A DNA stretch of 64,000 nt from CAYFQV01 sp964654185 (GTDB taxonomy: Bacteria; Spirochaetota; Spirochaetia; DSM-27196; PWMO01). Position 1 is the stretch's first letter, and each line of letters opens with the position of its first letter. The stretch lies in NCBI GenBank assembly GCA_964654185.1, contig CAZZIE010000002.1, forward strand, positions 1 to 64,000. The letters are read 5' to 3'. The notes under the pieces are model-generated. The model was given only the letters and a program-made list of their open reading frames with translations. It was not told where the DNA came from and made no database searches. Shown here in pieces: positions 1-9,198 of the stretch. Position numbers and translations under genes: made by a program.

Positions 1-911
1 TCAACATGCCCGGCATGGACGGATTGACCGCGTTGAACCGGATCCTGGAGGCGGTGCCAAACACTGCAGCGGTAATGATCTCTTCCGTTGATGAGATCGA
101 TACGGTGCGGAAAGCCTTGAAAACCGGTGCGTATGACTACCTCCTGAAACCGCTGGACATTCCGGTGGTGATAGAGACCATTTCCCGTGCCGCGGAGAAG
201 CGGGCGTTGAAGATCGAGCTCGAGCAGTATCGCCGCGATCTGGAGACCCTCGTCTTCGAGCGCACTCAGGAGCTCGAGAGTGCCCTTGAGCGGATCGAAA
301 GCACCTACACCCAGACCATCCTTGCCCTGGGCTCCGCCCTTGAGATGCGCGACGTCGAGACGCAGGCGCACTCCCTCCGGGTGGCGCGCTACACCATCTC
401 ACTCTGCCGGCAACTCGGCATTGAGGATCCGGGCCGTCTCCGCGCAATTGAGCGGGGCGCCTACCTCCACGACATCGGCAAGATCGGGGTGCCCGATCAG
501 ATTCTCCGGAAGCCCGGCCCGCTCTCGAAGGATGAGTGGGCAATCATGAAACAGCACCCGGTCATCGGCACGACTCTCCTCCGCCGCATCGAGTTTCTCG
601 CAAGCGCCCTGACCATTGTCCGCAGCCACCACGAGCGCTGGGACGGAAAGGGCTATCCCGACGGGCTGATCGCCAGAGACATCCCCCAGGAGGCGCGCGC
701 CTTCGCGGTGGCCGACGCCCTGGACGCCATAACCACCGACCGCCCCTACCGGGAGGCCCAGCCGATCCTGGAGGCGCGCCGCATCATTGCCACCGCCTCG
801 GGCTCCCACTTCGACCCCGACGCCGTCGCCGCCCTGAAAGAGACGAGCGACCAGGAGATCGAGGAGATCCAGGCGAGCGTCGGCACCGGTGACAGCCCGG
901 CCGGCTTGTGA
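1..911 (+). CDS. Response regulator with HD-GYP output domain (5' truncated)
   Basis: The gene runs in from the left edge; the visible frame opens inside a receiver domain just before the MPGMDG motif that follows the phospho-acceptor Asp, so that Asp is off the window. A coiled linker follows (roughly visible residues 65-100), then an HD-GYP domain with the HD pair in LHDIGKIGVPDQIL near visible residue 155 and the signature HHERWDGKGYPDG. This family hydrolyses cyclic di-GMP in the cytosol under two-component control. No DNA-binding domain is present. The partner kinase must lie upstream of the window. The HD and GYP residues are intact, so activity is likely. The true start cannot be seen. 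Confidence 0.92.
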   Translation, partial: NMPGMDGLTALNRILEAVPNTAAVMISSVDEIDTVRKALKTGAYDYLLKPLDIPVVIETISRAAEKRALKIELEQYRRDLETLVFERTQELESALERIESTYTQTILALGSALEMRDVETQAHSLRVARYTISLCRQLGIEDPGRLRAIERGAYLHDIGKIGVPDQILRKPGPLSKDEWAIMKQHPVIGTTLLRRIEFLASALTIVRSHHERWDGKGYPDGLIARDIPQEARAFAVADALDAITTDRPYREAQPILEARRIIATASGSHFDPDAVAALKETSDQEIEEIQASVGTGDSPAGL

Positions 912-1065
912 GACGGCCGGGCGGCGGCCGACGGGCCGGACGCTGTGGGTCGGCGGGCCGGCGGCCGACGGGCCAAGCGCCGTGGGGCGGCGCAACAGCC
1001 CGGGACGGTCCAGGCACTCCCGGAGTACCGGAAAACACGCTATAGTCAACTCACGGAGTACAACC

Positions 1066-3003
1066 ATGCCTGACGCATACACAGGACGGATTCTGTGGGT
1101 CGACCTGTCTCGCCGCACAATCCGCCACGAACCGACACAGCACTACCCCGAGTGGATCGGCGGCCGGGGGCTCGGCGCCTACCTGATTTCACAGATGCCG
1201 ACGCTCTTCAGCGACGACCCGGCGGAGCAGCCCGTGGTCATTGCCACGGGGCCCCTCGTTGCCACCGGGGTGCCCCTCGGTGTGCGCACGGCACTCACCA
1301 TGCGCAACCAGCTCTCCGGCGGCATGTGCTACTCGAACGTCGGCGGCGACTTCGGCACGCGTCTGAAGATGGCCGGCTTCGACGCCGTCGTCATTGAAGG
1401 ACACAGCCCCACACCGGTCCATCTGGTCGTCAGGGAATCCCGGGCGGAGATCCTCCCTGCGGAAGAGCTCTGGGGACTCCTGCTCTCCGACTTCAGGGAC
1501 GCAATCCTCCGCAAGCACGGCCGGGACGACCTCAGTTACATCTGCATTGGCCCGGCCGGGGAGCGCCGCGCGGCTGTTTCCTGCCTCATGGTGGATCACG
1601 CCCACACCACCGGCTGGGGCGGCTGCGGTCTCATCTTCGGCGCCAAGAAGCTGAAGGGAATCGTTGCAATCGGAGATCACCCTGTCTCTGTATTCGATGC
1701 CGACGGGCTGGACCGCAAGTGCCGACAGCTCGTCTGGCGCGTCAATACCTCCGATATCGGGGGAACTCTCGTCCGCGGCGGCACCCACGCGTCGGCGGGA
1801 GCGGGCGGCTTCAACGGCCTCGTTCCAACCGGAGTCAAGAATCTACAGGACGAGTACCTCTCCCCGGAGGAGAATGCTCCGATCCGGGAAGAGGCCTTCA
1901 GGCAGTGGGAGACCGGCAGGGCCGGCTGCATGGACTGCATCATCCGCTGTCTGCATCGATACAGGATCCCTTCTGAAACCCACGGCGAGATCTGCGCGGA
2001 AGGCATGCACGCCAACTCCGTTCGCGGGCTCGGCAACAACCTCCTGGTGAACACCCCGGACGACCTCCTGATGATGCACAAGCTCTGTAACGAGTACGGC
2101 ATGAACGTCGACGAAGTATCCGCGGCCGCCGGCTTTGCGCTGGAGTGTGCCGACGCGGGCATCCTGCCGAGGGAACACCCCGGCAGTGTCCGGCTGGAGT
2201 GGGGAAACGGTCCGTCAATGGTAAGACTGGTGCGCCACATCGGCGAAGGTACCGGCCTGGGCCTCCTCCTCAGCAAGGGAGTGCACGAAGCAAGCAGGCA
2301 GATCGGTCCGGAGAGCCGCCGGCACGCCGTCACCATCAAGAACGTCGGGATCAATGAACAGGGCCTGCGCTCCCACCGCGCCTGGGCCCTCGGCGTCATG
2401 GTCTCAACCCGCGGCGGCGGCCACCTCGGCGGCTCCGCCCAGACCGAGAACCGCCGGGTCACCCCGGAGCTCGGCCAACGACTCTTCGAAAACCCCGAGG
2501 CAGGCATTCCCGGGTCCTATCACGGCAAGGGCAAGCTGGTGGCCTGGAGCGAGAAGACCAAGGCCGTTGTCGACAGCCTGGGCCTCTGCTACTTCATCTA
2601 CGGCTGGTACGACCTGAGCTTCGGGAACCCCGCCGAGCTCGCGGAGCTCCTCCACCTGGCAACCGGAAAGGCCATGACCGGCGACGAGCTTCACCACCTC
2701 GGCCTGCGCATCCACACCCTCGAACGCTACCTCAGCTACCGGCTCGCCGGCCACACCCGCAATGACGACGTCCTGCCCGACCGCTTCTACGACGTCCCCG
2801 TCGGCAGCGGCCCATATGCCGGCGCCCACCTCGACCGCGACCTCGTCAACCGCGAACTCGACGCCTACTACGCCGCACTCGGCTGGGACGTTGAGACGGG
2901 CCTGCCCGGGCCGGCGGCCCTGCAGGAGATGGAGCTGGGCTTTCTTCCGGGAGACGAGCGTACTCGCAGCCCCGATGAGGCGGCACAGTCGGGCGGAGTG
3001 TGA
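1066..3003 (+). CDS. Tungsten-containing aldehyde ferredoxin oxidoreductase
   Basis: A 645-residue protein of usual AOR length. The start is placed at the ATG after CGGAG, because MPDAYTGRILWVDLS is the standard AOR beginning; an open frame continues upstream but looks unlike the family. The 4Fe-4S ligands are visible as CMDCIIRC (Cys288, 291, 295) with a fourth candidate at Cys508 in LGLCYF. The family oxidises aldehydes to acids with a tungsto-bispterin cofactor and reduces ferredoxin, in the cytosol of anaerobes. The substrate cannot be told from sequence. It stands alone between the HD-GYP gene and the tRNAs. A TATAGT box at 1041 could be its -10, but I see no matching -35. Confidence 0.92.
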   Translation: MPDAYTGRILWVDLSRRTIRHEPTQHYPEWIGGRGLGAYLISQMPTLFSDDPAEQPVVIATGPLVATGVPLGVRTALTMRNQLSGGMCYSNVGGDFGTRLKMAGFDAVVIEGHSPTPVHLVVRESRAEILPAEELWGLLLSDFRDAILRKHGRDDLSYICIGPAGERRAAVSCLMVDHAHTTGWGGCGLIFGAKKLKGIVAIGDHPVSVFDADGLDRKCRQLVWRVNTSDIGGTLVRGGTHASAGAGGFNGLVPTGVKNLQDEYLSPEENAPIREEAFRQWETGRAGCMDCIIRCLHRYRIPSETHGEICAEGMHANSVRGLGNNLLVNTPDDLLMMHKLCNEYGMNVDEVSAAAGFALECADAGILPREHPGSVRLEWGNGPSMVRLVRHIGEGTGLGLLLSKGVHEASRQIGPESRRHAVTIKNVGINEQGLRSHRAWALGVMVSTRGGGHLGGSAQTENRRVTPELGQRLFENPEAGIPGSYHGKGKLVAWSEKTKAVVDSLGLCYFIYGWYDLSFGNPAELAELLHLATGKAMTGDELHHLGLRIHTLERYLSYRLAGHTRNDDVLPDRFYDVPVGSGPYAGAHLDRDLVNRELDAYYAALGWDVETGLPGPAALQEMELGFLPGDERTRSPDEAAQSGGV

Positions 3004-3092
3004 AGGGCGGGGGTGAACCGCCGATCCCCGTGGGTCGGTGGTCTGGGAGCGTTCGTTGCAGCGTAGGACTAAGGGCTCATGGCAGGGGATTC

Positions 3093-3164
3093 TCGGGCTG
3101 GGCGGATTTGAACCGCCGACCTCACGGTCCCGAACCGTGCGCGCTACCCCTGCGCTACAGCCCG
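3093..3164 (-). tRNA. tRNA-Pro (CGG)
   Basis: A full cloverleaf can be folded on the minus strand: acceptor CGGGCTG paired with CAGCCCG, anticodon stem CACGG/CCGTG with loop TTCGGGA (anticodon CGG), and T-arm GGCGG-TTCAAAT-CCGCC. The discriminator is A and the 3' CCA is not encoded. It lies 32 nt after tRNA-Asp and is probably co-transcribed with it. Confidence 0.95.
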
Positions 3165-3196
3165 AATTGACACCGTCTTTGCATCGGTGGGAAGAG

Positions 3197-3270
3197 CGGG
3201 AGCGACGGGGATTGAACCCGCGACCTCCGGCTTGACAGGCCGGCGCGATAACCAACTTCGCCACGCCCCC
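3197..3270 (-). tRNA. tRNA-Asp (GTC)
   Basis: Minus-strand cloverleaf with acceptor GGGGGCG paired to CGCTCCC (one G-U pair), anticodon stem CCGGC/GCCGG with loop CTGTCAA (anticodon GTC), and T-arm GCGGG-TTCAATC-CCCGT. The discriminator is G, as expected for tRNA-Asp. CCA is not encoded. Confidence 0.96.
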
Positions 3271-3284
3271 GTGATCAGGTGGGC

Positions 3285-3313
3285 AATATAGAGAAACTCG
3301 CCAAAGCTGTCAA
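3285..3313 (-). promoter_or_regulatory. Sigma-70 promoter of the tRNA-Asp/tRNA-Pro unit
   Basis: On the minus strand TTGACA (3313-3308) is followed after exactly 17 nt by TATATT (3290-3285). This is a near-perfect housekeeping promoter 15 nt upstream of the tRNA-Asp 5' end. Confidence 0.85.
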
Positions 3314-3760
3314 GCACCACAGCAGGCCGAGCGCCCGGAGCTCCCCCTTCTGGATCGATGCTCACGGCCACCCCGCCCCGCCGCGCCCGACCGCGACTCC
3401 ACCCGAAGAGCCGTCCCGCGAACGGCCGGCCCCGCGGCTCCCCGCATGTGCGCGGTGCGGCCGTCGTAGACCTCGGGGTAGGTGATGCCCAGACGCGGTT
3501 CCCCGCATGTGCGCGGTGCGGCCCCTGACAGCCCGGCGAATCCCGCCCCACCGCCGTCCGGCCCCGCGGTTCCCCGCGTCGCAACCGGGCAGACGCCCCG
3601 ACGAGCGGTCCGGCGTGGCGGCGGGGGCGGACGCTGTAGACATCGACCCTGAAGTGAAAGTGTGGAGGAGCCGGCACCCCGGCCGAGCCCTCGCCCTCGG
3701 TCATGGACGAGCTCCGTCCCCTCCGGCCTCCGGGCTGCTTGCCGCAAGGTGTGCACTGAA
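3314..3760. other. GC-rich non-coding stretch
   Basis: About 450 nt between the tRNA promoter and the next gene hold no convincing gene: open frames exist on both strands only because stops are rare at this GC content, they lack ribosome sites, and their translations are Arg/Gly/Pro/Ala-rich with no family resemblance. The only structure I see is the repeat annotated at 3433-3577. Confidence 0.6.
3433..3577. repeat. Two full and one partial copy of a 30-nt intergenic repeat
   Basis: Copies at 3433-3462 and 3494-3523 agree at 29 of 30 positions (CGCGG-Y-TCCCCGCATGTG then CGCGGTGCGGCC). A third, partial copy at 3565-3577 keeps only the first 13 nt, CGCGGTTCCCCGC. Spacing is 61 and 71 nt. The unit contains the short palindromic core GCATGTGCGC but no long hairpin. 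It is non-coding; REP-like elements or a decayed tandem array are both possible. Confidence 0.6.
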
Positions 3761-3789
3761 TTGACTTTAGTGTGGGCGGATGGTAACGT
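3761..3789 (+). promoter_or_regulatory. Candidate sigma-70 promoter for the parvulin gene
   Basis: TTGACT at 3761-3766, a 17-nt spacer, and TAACGT at 3784-3789. The -35 matches 5 of 6 and the -10 matches 3 of 6. It lies 45 nt upstream of the start codon at 3835, leaving room for the AGAGAGGA ribosome site at 3818-3825. Confidence 0.5.
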
Positions 3790-3834
3790 TCAGAACTCGA
3801 CCTGACACGCTGAACTCAGAGAGGATCCCTTTAT

Positions 3835-5352
3835 ATGGCATCGAATCAAGGCAAAGGTGGGGCGCCCGAGAAATCGCGGCGTGAGCGAAAACCGTTTACG
3901 CAGCGTCCCCTGCTGTACATCTTCAGCCTTCTCATCCTGATCGTTATCGTTGTGACCTTTGTGGGCGGACCCATTGCGTCGGGCACGGCGACGCAGCGCG
4001 GCAAGATCGTCTTCGGCACCTATGCGGGTGAGGAGATCGCCTACGCCCAGGGCAACTACTTTGCCCGGCAGTACCAGTCCATTGCGCAGCAGGAGCAGGC
4101 CTCCGGCGAATCCGACGATATCCGGTCGCAGCTGCGGCGGATCTGGCGGCGCGCATACAATCAGACGGTCTTCCACACGGCCATCATGCAGGAGGCCGAG
4201 GAGAGTGGTATCACCATTGCCGACAGCCAGGTGGACCGGCAGATCGCCCAGCATCCGCAGTTCCAGGAGGCGGGCAGCTTCAGCCCGGAAGCGTATCGTA
4301 ACGCATCCAGTCAGGAGAAGTTCGCCCTCCGCCAGTTCCTCCGGGAGAGTCTGATTCACGAGCAGTTCATTGACGACAAGCTCAACGGCATGCGCACCGC
4401 CCAGGAGGAGATCAACTTCGTCAAGGGCATGGCGAGCCCGGAGCGCAGGTTCAACGTGGTGAGCTTCACCTTCGACGACTATCCCGCTGAAGAGGTGCGC
4501 GCATACGGAGAAGAGAACGCACAGCTCTTCCAGGAGATCAACATTTCCCGGATCACCATCGACTCCGGGCGGCAGGAGGCGGAGCGGATCCGTGAGCAGA
4601 TTGCCGACCGCACTGCCAGCTTCGAGGAGCTCGCCCGGACGCACTCGGTGGACCGCTACGCCGAGGACGGCGGCGAGGTCGGCTCGGCCTACTTCTACGA
4701 GCTCGAGCGCGAGTTCGAGGACAATGCGCCCCTCGATGAGCTCTTCAACGCAGAGGCGGACACGGTCACGGACGTCCTGGAGACGCGGAACGCCTGGGTG
4801 ATTTTCCGGGTCAATGAGCCGGCAATCCCGACCGACCTCGAGACCGAAGAGGGCCGCCAGGTGGTTCGCAGCTACATGGAATCCTTCGAGCGCGGCCGCA
4901 TTGAGGACTACCTCATGACCCGGGCCGAGGAGTTCCGCGCAACCGCCGCCGAGACGGGCTTCGCGTCGGCTGCGGACGTTGCCGGGGTGGAAGTGTCGGA
5001 GACGCCCTTCTTCCCGATCAACTACGGCAACCTGCCCTTCTTCACGCGGGTCTCCTCCCAGGGGGGCGAGCTCGAGAATGCGGCGTTCCGGCAGGACCTC
5101 CTGATCAGCGCCTTCTCCGTCGACCAGGGCGAAGTAACCGAGCCCTACGTGCTGCGCGACTCCGTCGTGCTCATGGAGCTCGCCGAGGAGCGGGAACCCG
5201 CGGAAGACGCCCTGAGCTTCCTGGACGACTTCTACGGCTCCCTGGTGCAGCAGTTCCAGGCGAGTCAGCTCGAGCGCAGCCTCATTGACCAGGACAAGCT
5301 GGAAGACAACTTCTCCCAGACCTTCTCGCGCTACATCATCGGCGAGCGCTAG
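3835..5352 (+). CDS. Membrane-anchored parvulin-type peptidyl-prolyl isomerase (SurA_N/PpiD-like)
   Basis: A 505-residue protein with a basic, Lys/Arg-rich cytoplasmic N-terminus, one membrane segment at about residues 30-50, and an extracytoplasmic remainder. Residues about 60-210 look like a SurA-type N-terminal chaperone domain. A parvulin-like stretch follows at about 235-330, with the recognisable pattern of a helix-rich segment, then FEELARTHSVD and GGEVG. The family assists folding of exported proteins. The start is set by AGAGAGGA nine nt before the ATG. Parvulin active-site residues are not fully recognisable, so a mainly chaperone role is possible. It is followed 22 nt later by the DUF115 gene on the same strand. 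Confidence 0.8.
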   Translation: MASNQGKGGAPEKSRRERKPFTQRPLLYIFSLLILIVIVVTFVGGPIASGTATQRGKIVFGTYAGEEIAYAQGNYFARQYQSIAQQEQASGESDDIRSQLRRIWRRAYNQTVFHTAIMQEAEESGITIADSQVDRQIAQHPQFQEAGSFSPEAYRNASSQEKFALRQFLRESLIHEQFIDDKLNGMRTAQEEINFVKGMASPERRFNVVSFTFDDYPAEEVRAYGEENAQLFQEINISRITIDSGRQEAERIREQIADRTASFEELARTHSVDRYAEDGGEVGSAYFYELEREFEDNAPLDELFNAEADTVTDVLETRNAWVIFRVNEPAIPTDLETEEGRQVVRSYMESFERGRIEDYLMTRAEEFRATAAETGFASAADVAGVEVSETPFFPINYGNLPFFTRVSSQGGELENAAFRQDLLISAFSVDQGEVTEPYVLRDSVVLMELAEEREPAEDALSFLDDFYGSLVQQFQASQLERSLIDQDKLEDNFSQTFSRYIIGER

Positions 5353-5373
5353 CGCCGGCGGTACCAACCGGAT

Positions 5374-7293
5374 TTGGGCGGCACGAGTCGGGACCACGAC
5401 GAGCCAACCCTGACACCCTGCGGAGGCGGCTACCAGGTCGCCTACCGCGGCCGGCCGCTCTACGCCGGCCGCGACCCTGTCGCCGCCGCCGACCGTCGCG
5501 CCGCCGCCGTCACTCCGGAGCACCGAACCCTCTACATTGTCCCGTCGCCGCTCCTCGGCTACGGCATCGACACCCTTCTCCAGGCCATCCCTGCGGACTC
5601 ACACATTCTTGCCATTGAGATCGATGCCAACCTGGCCCGCCTCACCCGGGAGCGTGCTTCTTCGTCGCTGTGGGCGGATGAGCGGGCAACCTTTGTACCG
5701 GGGGCGGACTCAGGCCCCTCGCCGGGCCGGGGGACGGAGGCGGGGGCCCCGGGAGCGGACGTTGGGGCACCAGGCGAGGGTGAGAGGCCCGCGACGGGCC
5801 CCCGGAGGGGGGCCGCGGCCCCGACCTGGCAGCGCGGTGTCGAGGAGGCGCTGGCGGCCCTGAGGCCGCGCCGGTTCCGGCGCGTCCGGCTGGTAACCCT
5901 CTCCGGCGGCTACTCCCTCAATGCACGCGCATACCGAAGCGTCGTCGACTACGCCACGCAGGAGATCCAGCGGCAGTGGCAGAACGTCCTCACGGAGGTG
6001 CAGCTCGGCCGGCGATGGATGCGCAACCTCCTGCGAAACCTTCCCCTCATTCTTGAGGCCCGGGACGCCGCCGCCCTGCGCACCGACCGCCCGGTCGTGG
6101 TGGCCGCGGCAGGTCCGTCCCTCGAAGAGTCCATTCCGCTGCTGCGGCGCGTCCGCGACCGCGTCTGCGTCGTGGCCGTCGATACCGCGGCGGCCCCGCT
6201 CGTTGCCGCCGGCGTCCGGCCGGATCTGGTGGTGACCCTGGACGGCCAGTGGGCCAACCTCCAGGACTTCGTCGGGTTGCCGGCGGTAGACGGCGGAGCG
6301 GTGGGCGGCGGGGCAGTGGACGGCGGAACGGATTGCGCCGCCGGGGCGGAGAGTGCGGGCACCCCGGGCGGGGACCGCGTGGCCACATCGGGCGCTGGGC
6401 CAAGCCCCGGGCCGGCCGTCCTCGGTGAGCTGGCAACCTATCCGACGGCACTTCGGGTAGCCGGCCATGGCGCACCTCGGCGCTGGCTCTTCTCCACCGA
6501 TTTCGCTCCGTTGCGGATCTTCGACCGGATGGCCAAACACGGCCTGCGGCCGTGCTCCATGCCGCCGCGCGGCTCCGTCGGCATTACGGCGGTGGAGCTG
6601 GCACTGCGCATGACAGAGAGCGAAGTGCTCATCTGCGGCCTCGACCTCGCCTTTGATCCGGTGCACACCCATGCGCGGGACAGCACCATCCACCGGTGGC
6701 ACCTGCGCACATCCAACCGGCTCGATCCCCTCCCCGCCTGGCGCCTTGCCTTTCGGCACAACCTGCTGCATCGGGAGGACAAGAACGCCCACCATACCGG
6801 AACGACCGCAGTGCTCCTCTCATACGCCGCGCAGCTCGGAGAGCTCGCGAAGGGGGATGCGCGACTGCTCGATATTTCACCGCGGGGCATTCCCCTCGGG
6901 GTCCGTCGGGTATCACCGGAACAGGTGGAGGAGTTGCTCCCGGCAGCCGGCGGTGAACCCGCCGTCGCTACGGCAGGCGATTGTGATCCGACCGGAAGCA
7001 CCCGCGGCGCGTCGCTTGAAGACCTCAGCCGCTTTCTTGCCCGCGAACTGGAGCTCCTGGCGCGGCTCAAAACCGCGGCCCGCGCCCTCCTGGATGGGTC
7101 CCCGAAGACTGCCGAACGCGAGGCCGAGTACCGGACACTCCTCGACGAGTGCGACTACGCGTGGCTCCACTTCCCCGACGAGGCGTCGTCGGAGCCGCAC
7201 TTCATCGGCCGGCTCCTGCCGGCCATTGGAGAGTATCGGCAGTTGATCGAGGCGGTGCGGGGATCAATGAAAGCGCCCGGCGTCCGCGGATAG
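5374..7293 (+). CDS. DUF115 / motility-associated (Maf-like) 6-hydroxymethylpterin pyrophosphokinase-fold protein
   Basis: About 639 residues. The core carries the DUF115 signature: VVVAAAGPSLEESIPLLRR, VAVDTAAAPLVAAGVRPDLVVTLDG written here in two parts for length, and later SVGITAVELALRM and LICGLDLAF. Related proteins in flagellated bacteria, including spirochaetes, act as flagellin glycosylation or motility accessory factors; the exact reaction here is unknown. The start is unclear: the TTG at 5374 is the first option and no good ribosome site is visible. Two Gly/Ala/Pro-rich insertions, about residues 109-150 and 305-345, interrupt the conserved core and look like surface loops. It ends 33 nt from the convergent lepA. 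Confidence 0.78.
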   Translation: MGGTSRDHDEPTLTPCGGGYQVAYRGRPLYAGRDPVAAADRRAAAVTPEHRTLYIVPSPLLGYGIDTLLQAIPADSHILAIEIDANLARLTRERASSSLWADERATFVPGADSGPSPGRGTEAGAPGADVGAPGEGERPATGPRRGAAAPTWQRGVEEALAALRPRRFRRVRLVTLSGGYSLNARAYRSVVDYATQEIQRQWQNVLTEVQLGRRWMRNLLRNLPLILEARDAAALRTDRPVVVAAAGPSLEESIPLLRRVRDRVCVVAVDTAAAPLVAAGVRPDLVVTLDGQWANLQDFVGLPAVDGGAVGGGAVDGGTDCAAGAESAGTPGGDRVATSGAGPSPGPAVLGELATYPTALRVAGHGAPRRWLFSTDFAPLRIFDRMAKHGLRPCSMPPRGSVGITAVELALRMTESEVLICGLDLAFDPVHTHARDSTIHRWHLRTSNRLDPLPAWRLAFRHNLLHREDKNAHHTGTTAVLLSYAAQLGELAKGDARLLDISPRGIPLGVRRVSPEQVEELLPAAGGEPAVATAGDCDPTGSTRGASLEDLSRFLARELELLARLKTAARALLDGSPKTAEREAEYRTLLDECDYAWLHFPDEASSEPHFIGRLLPAIGEYRQLIEAVRGSMKAPGVRG

Positions 7294-7326
7294 GGCCCGC
7301 GAAGCACAGGGGGCCGAGGTCCCGGA

Positions 7327-9144
7327 TCAGTCCTCTTCCGTCGTCCGGAGCACCGACAGGAAGGCGGTCTGCGGCAGCTCGACGTTGCCGGCGACGCGCA
7401 TGCGCTTCTTGCCTTCTTTCTGCTTTTCCAGGAGCTTCCGCTTCCGGGAAATGTCGCCGCCGTAACACTTGGCGGTGACATCCTTGCGCAAAGCCGAAAT
7501 CGTCTCCCGGGCAATGACGTTGCCGTTGACTGCACCCTGAATGGGGATCTTGAACTGGTGGCGGGGAATCTCGTCCCTGAGGCGCCTGCAGATCTGTCGC
7601 GCCCGCGCCTCCGCCTGGCCGCGAAAGACCAGCTGAGCCAGGGCGTCCACGGGCTTACCGTTGATGAGGATGTCCAGTCGAACCAGATCGACCGGACGGT
7701 AGTCAATGATGTCGTAGTCGAGTGATGCGTAGCCTCGGCTCACCGACTTCAAGCGATCGTAGAAGTCGAAGAGCACGTCCGCCAGGGGCATGGTGTAGAT
7801 GAGCTCGACCCGCACCTCGTCGAGATACCGAAGGTCCTCCTGGTTGCCGCGTTTCTCCAGGCAGAGATTGATGACGGGCCCCAGATATTCGCTCGGTGTG
7901 ATGATCGAGGCCTTGATGAAGGGCTCCAGACTCTCGGCGATGTCGTGCTGCGGCGGGAGCTCCTGCGGGGTCTCGACGTTGATGGCGCGTCCATCGTTGA
8001 GCTTGACATGGTACTGCACCGACGGTGCCGTCAGAATGATACCCAGGTCGAACTCCCGCTCCAGGCGTTCCTGCACGACTTCCAGGTGCAGAAGACCCAG
8101 AAAGCCACAGCGGTAGCCGAAGCCGAGAGCGGCGGATGAGTCCTTCTCGAAGACCAGGGATGCATCATTCAGCCGCAGCTTCTCGAGGGCCTTCCCGAGC
8201 TCCTCGTACTCGTCCGAGTCGGAGGGAAAGATGGACGAGAAGACTACCGGTTTGACCTCACGGAAACCGCCGAGGGACTTGTCCGCGGGATTCTTCGCGG
8301 AGGTGACGGTGTCACCGACGCCGACGCTGGCAATGTTCTTGATCCCGGCAATGAAGTAGCCCACGTCGCCGGCTGAGAGCTGCTCCTGCGGGTCCAGGGC
8401 AATCCGGAAGTGGCCGACCTCTTCCACCTTGTAGGTATCCTGAGTGTTCCAGATGAGAATCTCTTCTCCCGCCTTGAGGGTCCCGTCGACAACGCGAATG
8501 TGCACAATCACCCCGCGGTACGGATCGTAGTGGGAGTCGAATATGCGCGCCTTCAGCGGCTGCTTCGAGTTCCCCGCCGGCGGCGGAATGAGAATGACAA
8601 TGGCGTCGAGGAGCTCCTCAATACCGGTCCCTTCCTTCGCGGAGATCTCGATTGCCGTGCCCGGGTCGAGGCCTAGGTCATGCTGGATCTGCTCTCTCAC
8701 CTCGGCGATCCGCGCCCCCGGGAGGTCGATCTTGTTGATCACCGGAATGATCTCCAACTCATGGTCCAGGGCCATGTAGAAGTTGGAGAGGGTCTGAGCC
8801 TCGACACCCTGACTTGCGTCGATGATGAGGAGCGCTCCCTCAGAGGATGCGATGGCCCGGGATACCTCGTACGCGAAGTCCACGTGACCCGGCGTGTCCA
8901 CCAGGTTGAGCCGATACACCTCCCCGTCGGTGCTCCGATGGGGAATCGTAATGGCGTGGGACTTGATCGAGATGCCCCGCTCCCGCTCAATGTCCATGGA
9001 GTCGAGGAGCTGATCCTTGAAGTCACGCTCGTCGACGACCTTCGCGACCTCAATGAGGCGGTCCGCGAGGGTCGACTTCCCGTGATCAATGTGGGCGATT
9101 ATGCAGAAGTTGCGAATGAGTGACTGGTCTATCATCGGCTCCAT
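7327..9144 (-). CDS. lepA: Elongation factor 4 (LepA), ribosome back-translocase GTPase
   Basis: 605 residues, the usual LepA length. The GTPase motifs are intact: AHIDHGKST (G1), RERGISIK (G2), DTPGHVDF (G3) and NKIDLPGA (G4). They are followed by the EF-G-like domains and the LepA-specific C-terminal domain with the highly conserved GGDISRKRKLLEKQKEGKKRM block (cited only as a landmark near residue 570). The protein binds the ribosome and remodels stalled elongation complexes. Either ATG, at 9144 or three codons later (MIDQSLIRN), could be the start; neither has a strong ribosome site. It is the last gene of the long minus-strand run that contains the chemotaxis genes. Confidence 0.97.
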   Translation of the reverse strand: MEPMIDQSLIRNFCIIAHIDHGKSTLADRLIEVAKVVDERDFKDQLLDSMDIERERGISIKSHAITIPHRSTDGEVYRLNLVDTPGHVDFAYEVSRAIASSEGALLIIDASQGVEAQTLSNFYMALDHELEIIPVINKIDLPGARIAEVREQIQHDLGLDPGTAIEISAKEGTGIEELLDAIVILIPPPAGNSKQPLKARIFDSHYDPYRGVIVHIRVVDGTLKAGEEILIWNTQDTYKVEEVGHFRIALDPQEQLSAGDVGYFIAGIKNIASVGVGDTVTSAKNPADKSLGGFREVKPVVFSSIFPSDSDEYEELGKALEKLRLNDASLVFEKDSSAALGFGYRCGFLGLLHLEVVQERLEREFDLGIILTAPSVQYHVKLNDGRAINVETPQELPPQHDIAESLEPFIKASIITPSEYLGPVINLCLEKRGNQEDLRYLDEVRVELIYTMPLADVLFDFYDRLKSVSRGYASLDYDIIDYRPVDLVRLDILINGKPVDALAQLVFRGQAEARARQICRRLRDEIPRHQFKIPIQGAVNGNVIARETISALRKDVTAKCYGGDISRKRKLLEKQKEGKKRMRVAGNVELPQTAFLSVLRTTEED

Positions 9145-9198
9145 TCTATTGCGTGTACTACCTTCGGCTGTTACTGGGTTATGAGAGAGCGGGCGGCG

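Noticed and set aside
3790..5523. 577-codon open frame opposite the parvulin gene
   Set aside because: Valine/leucine-rich antisense translation, no motifs; the plus-strand gene has promoter, ribosome site and membrane anchor.
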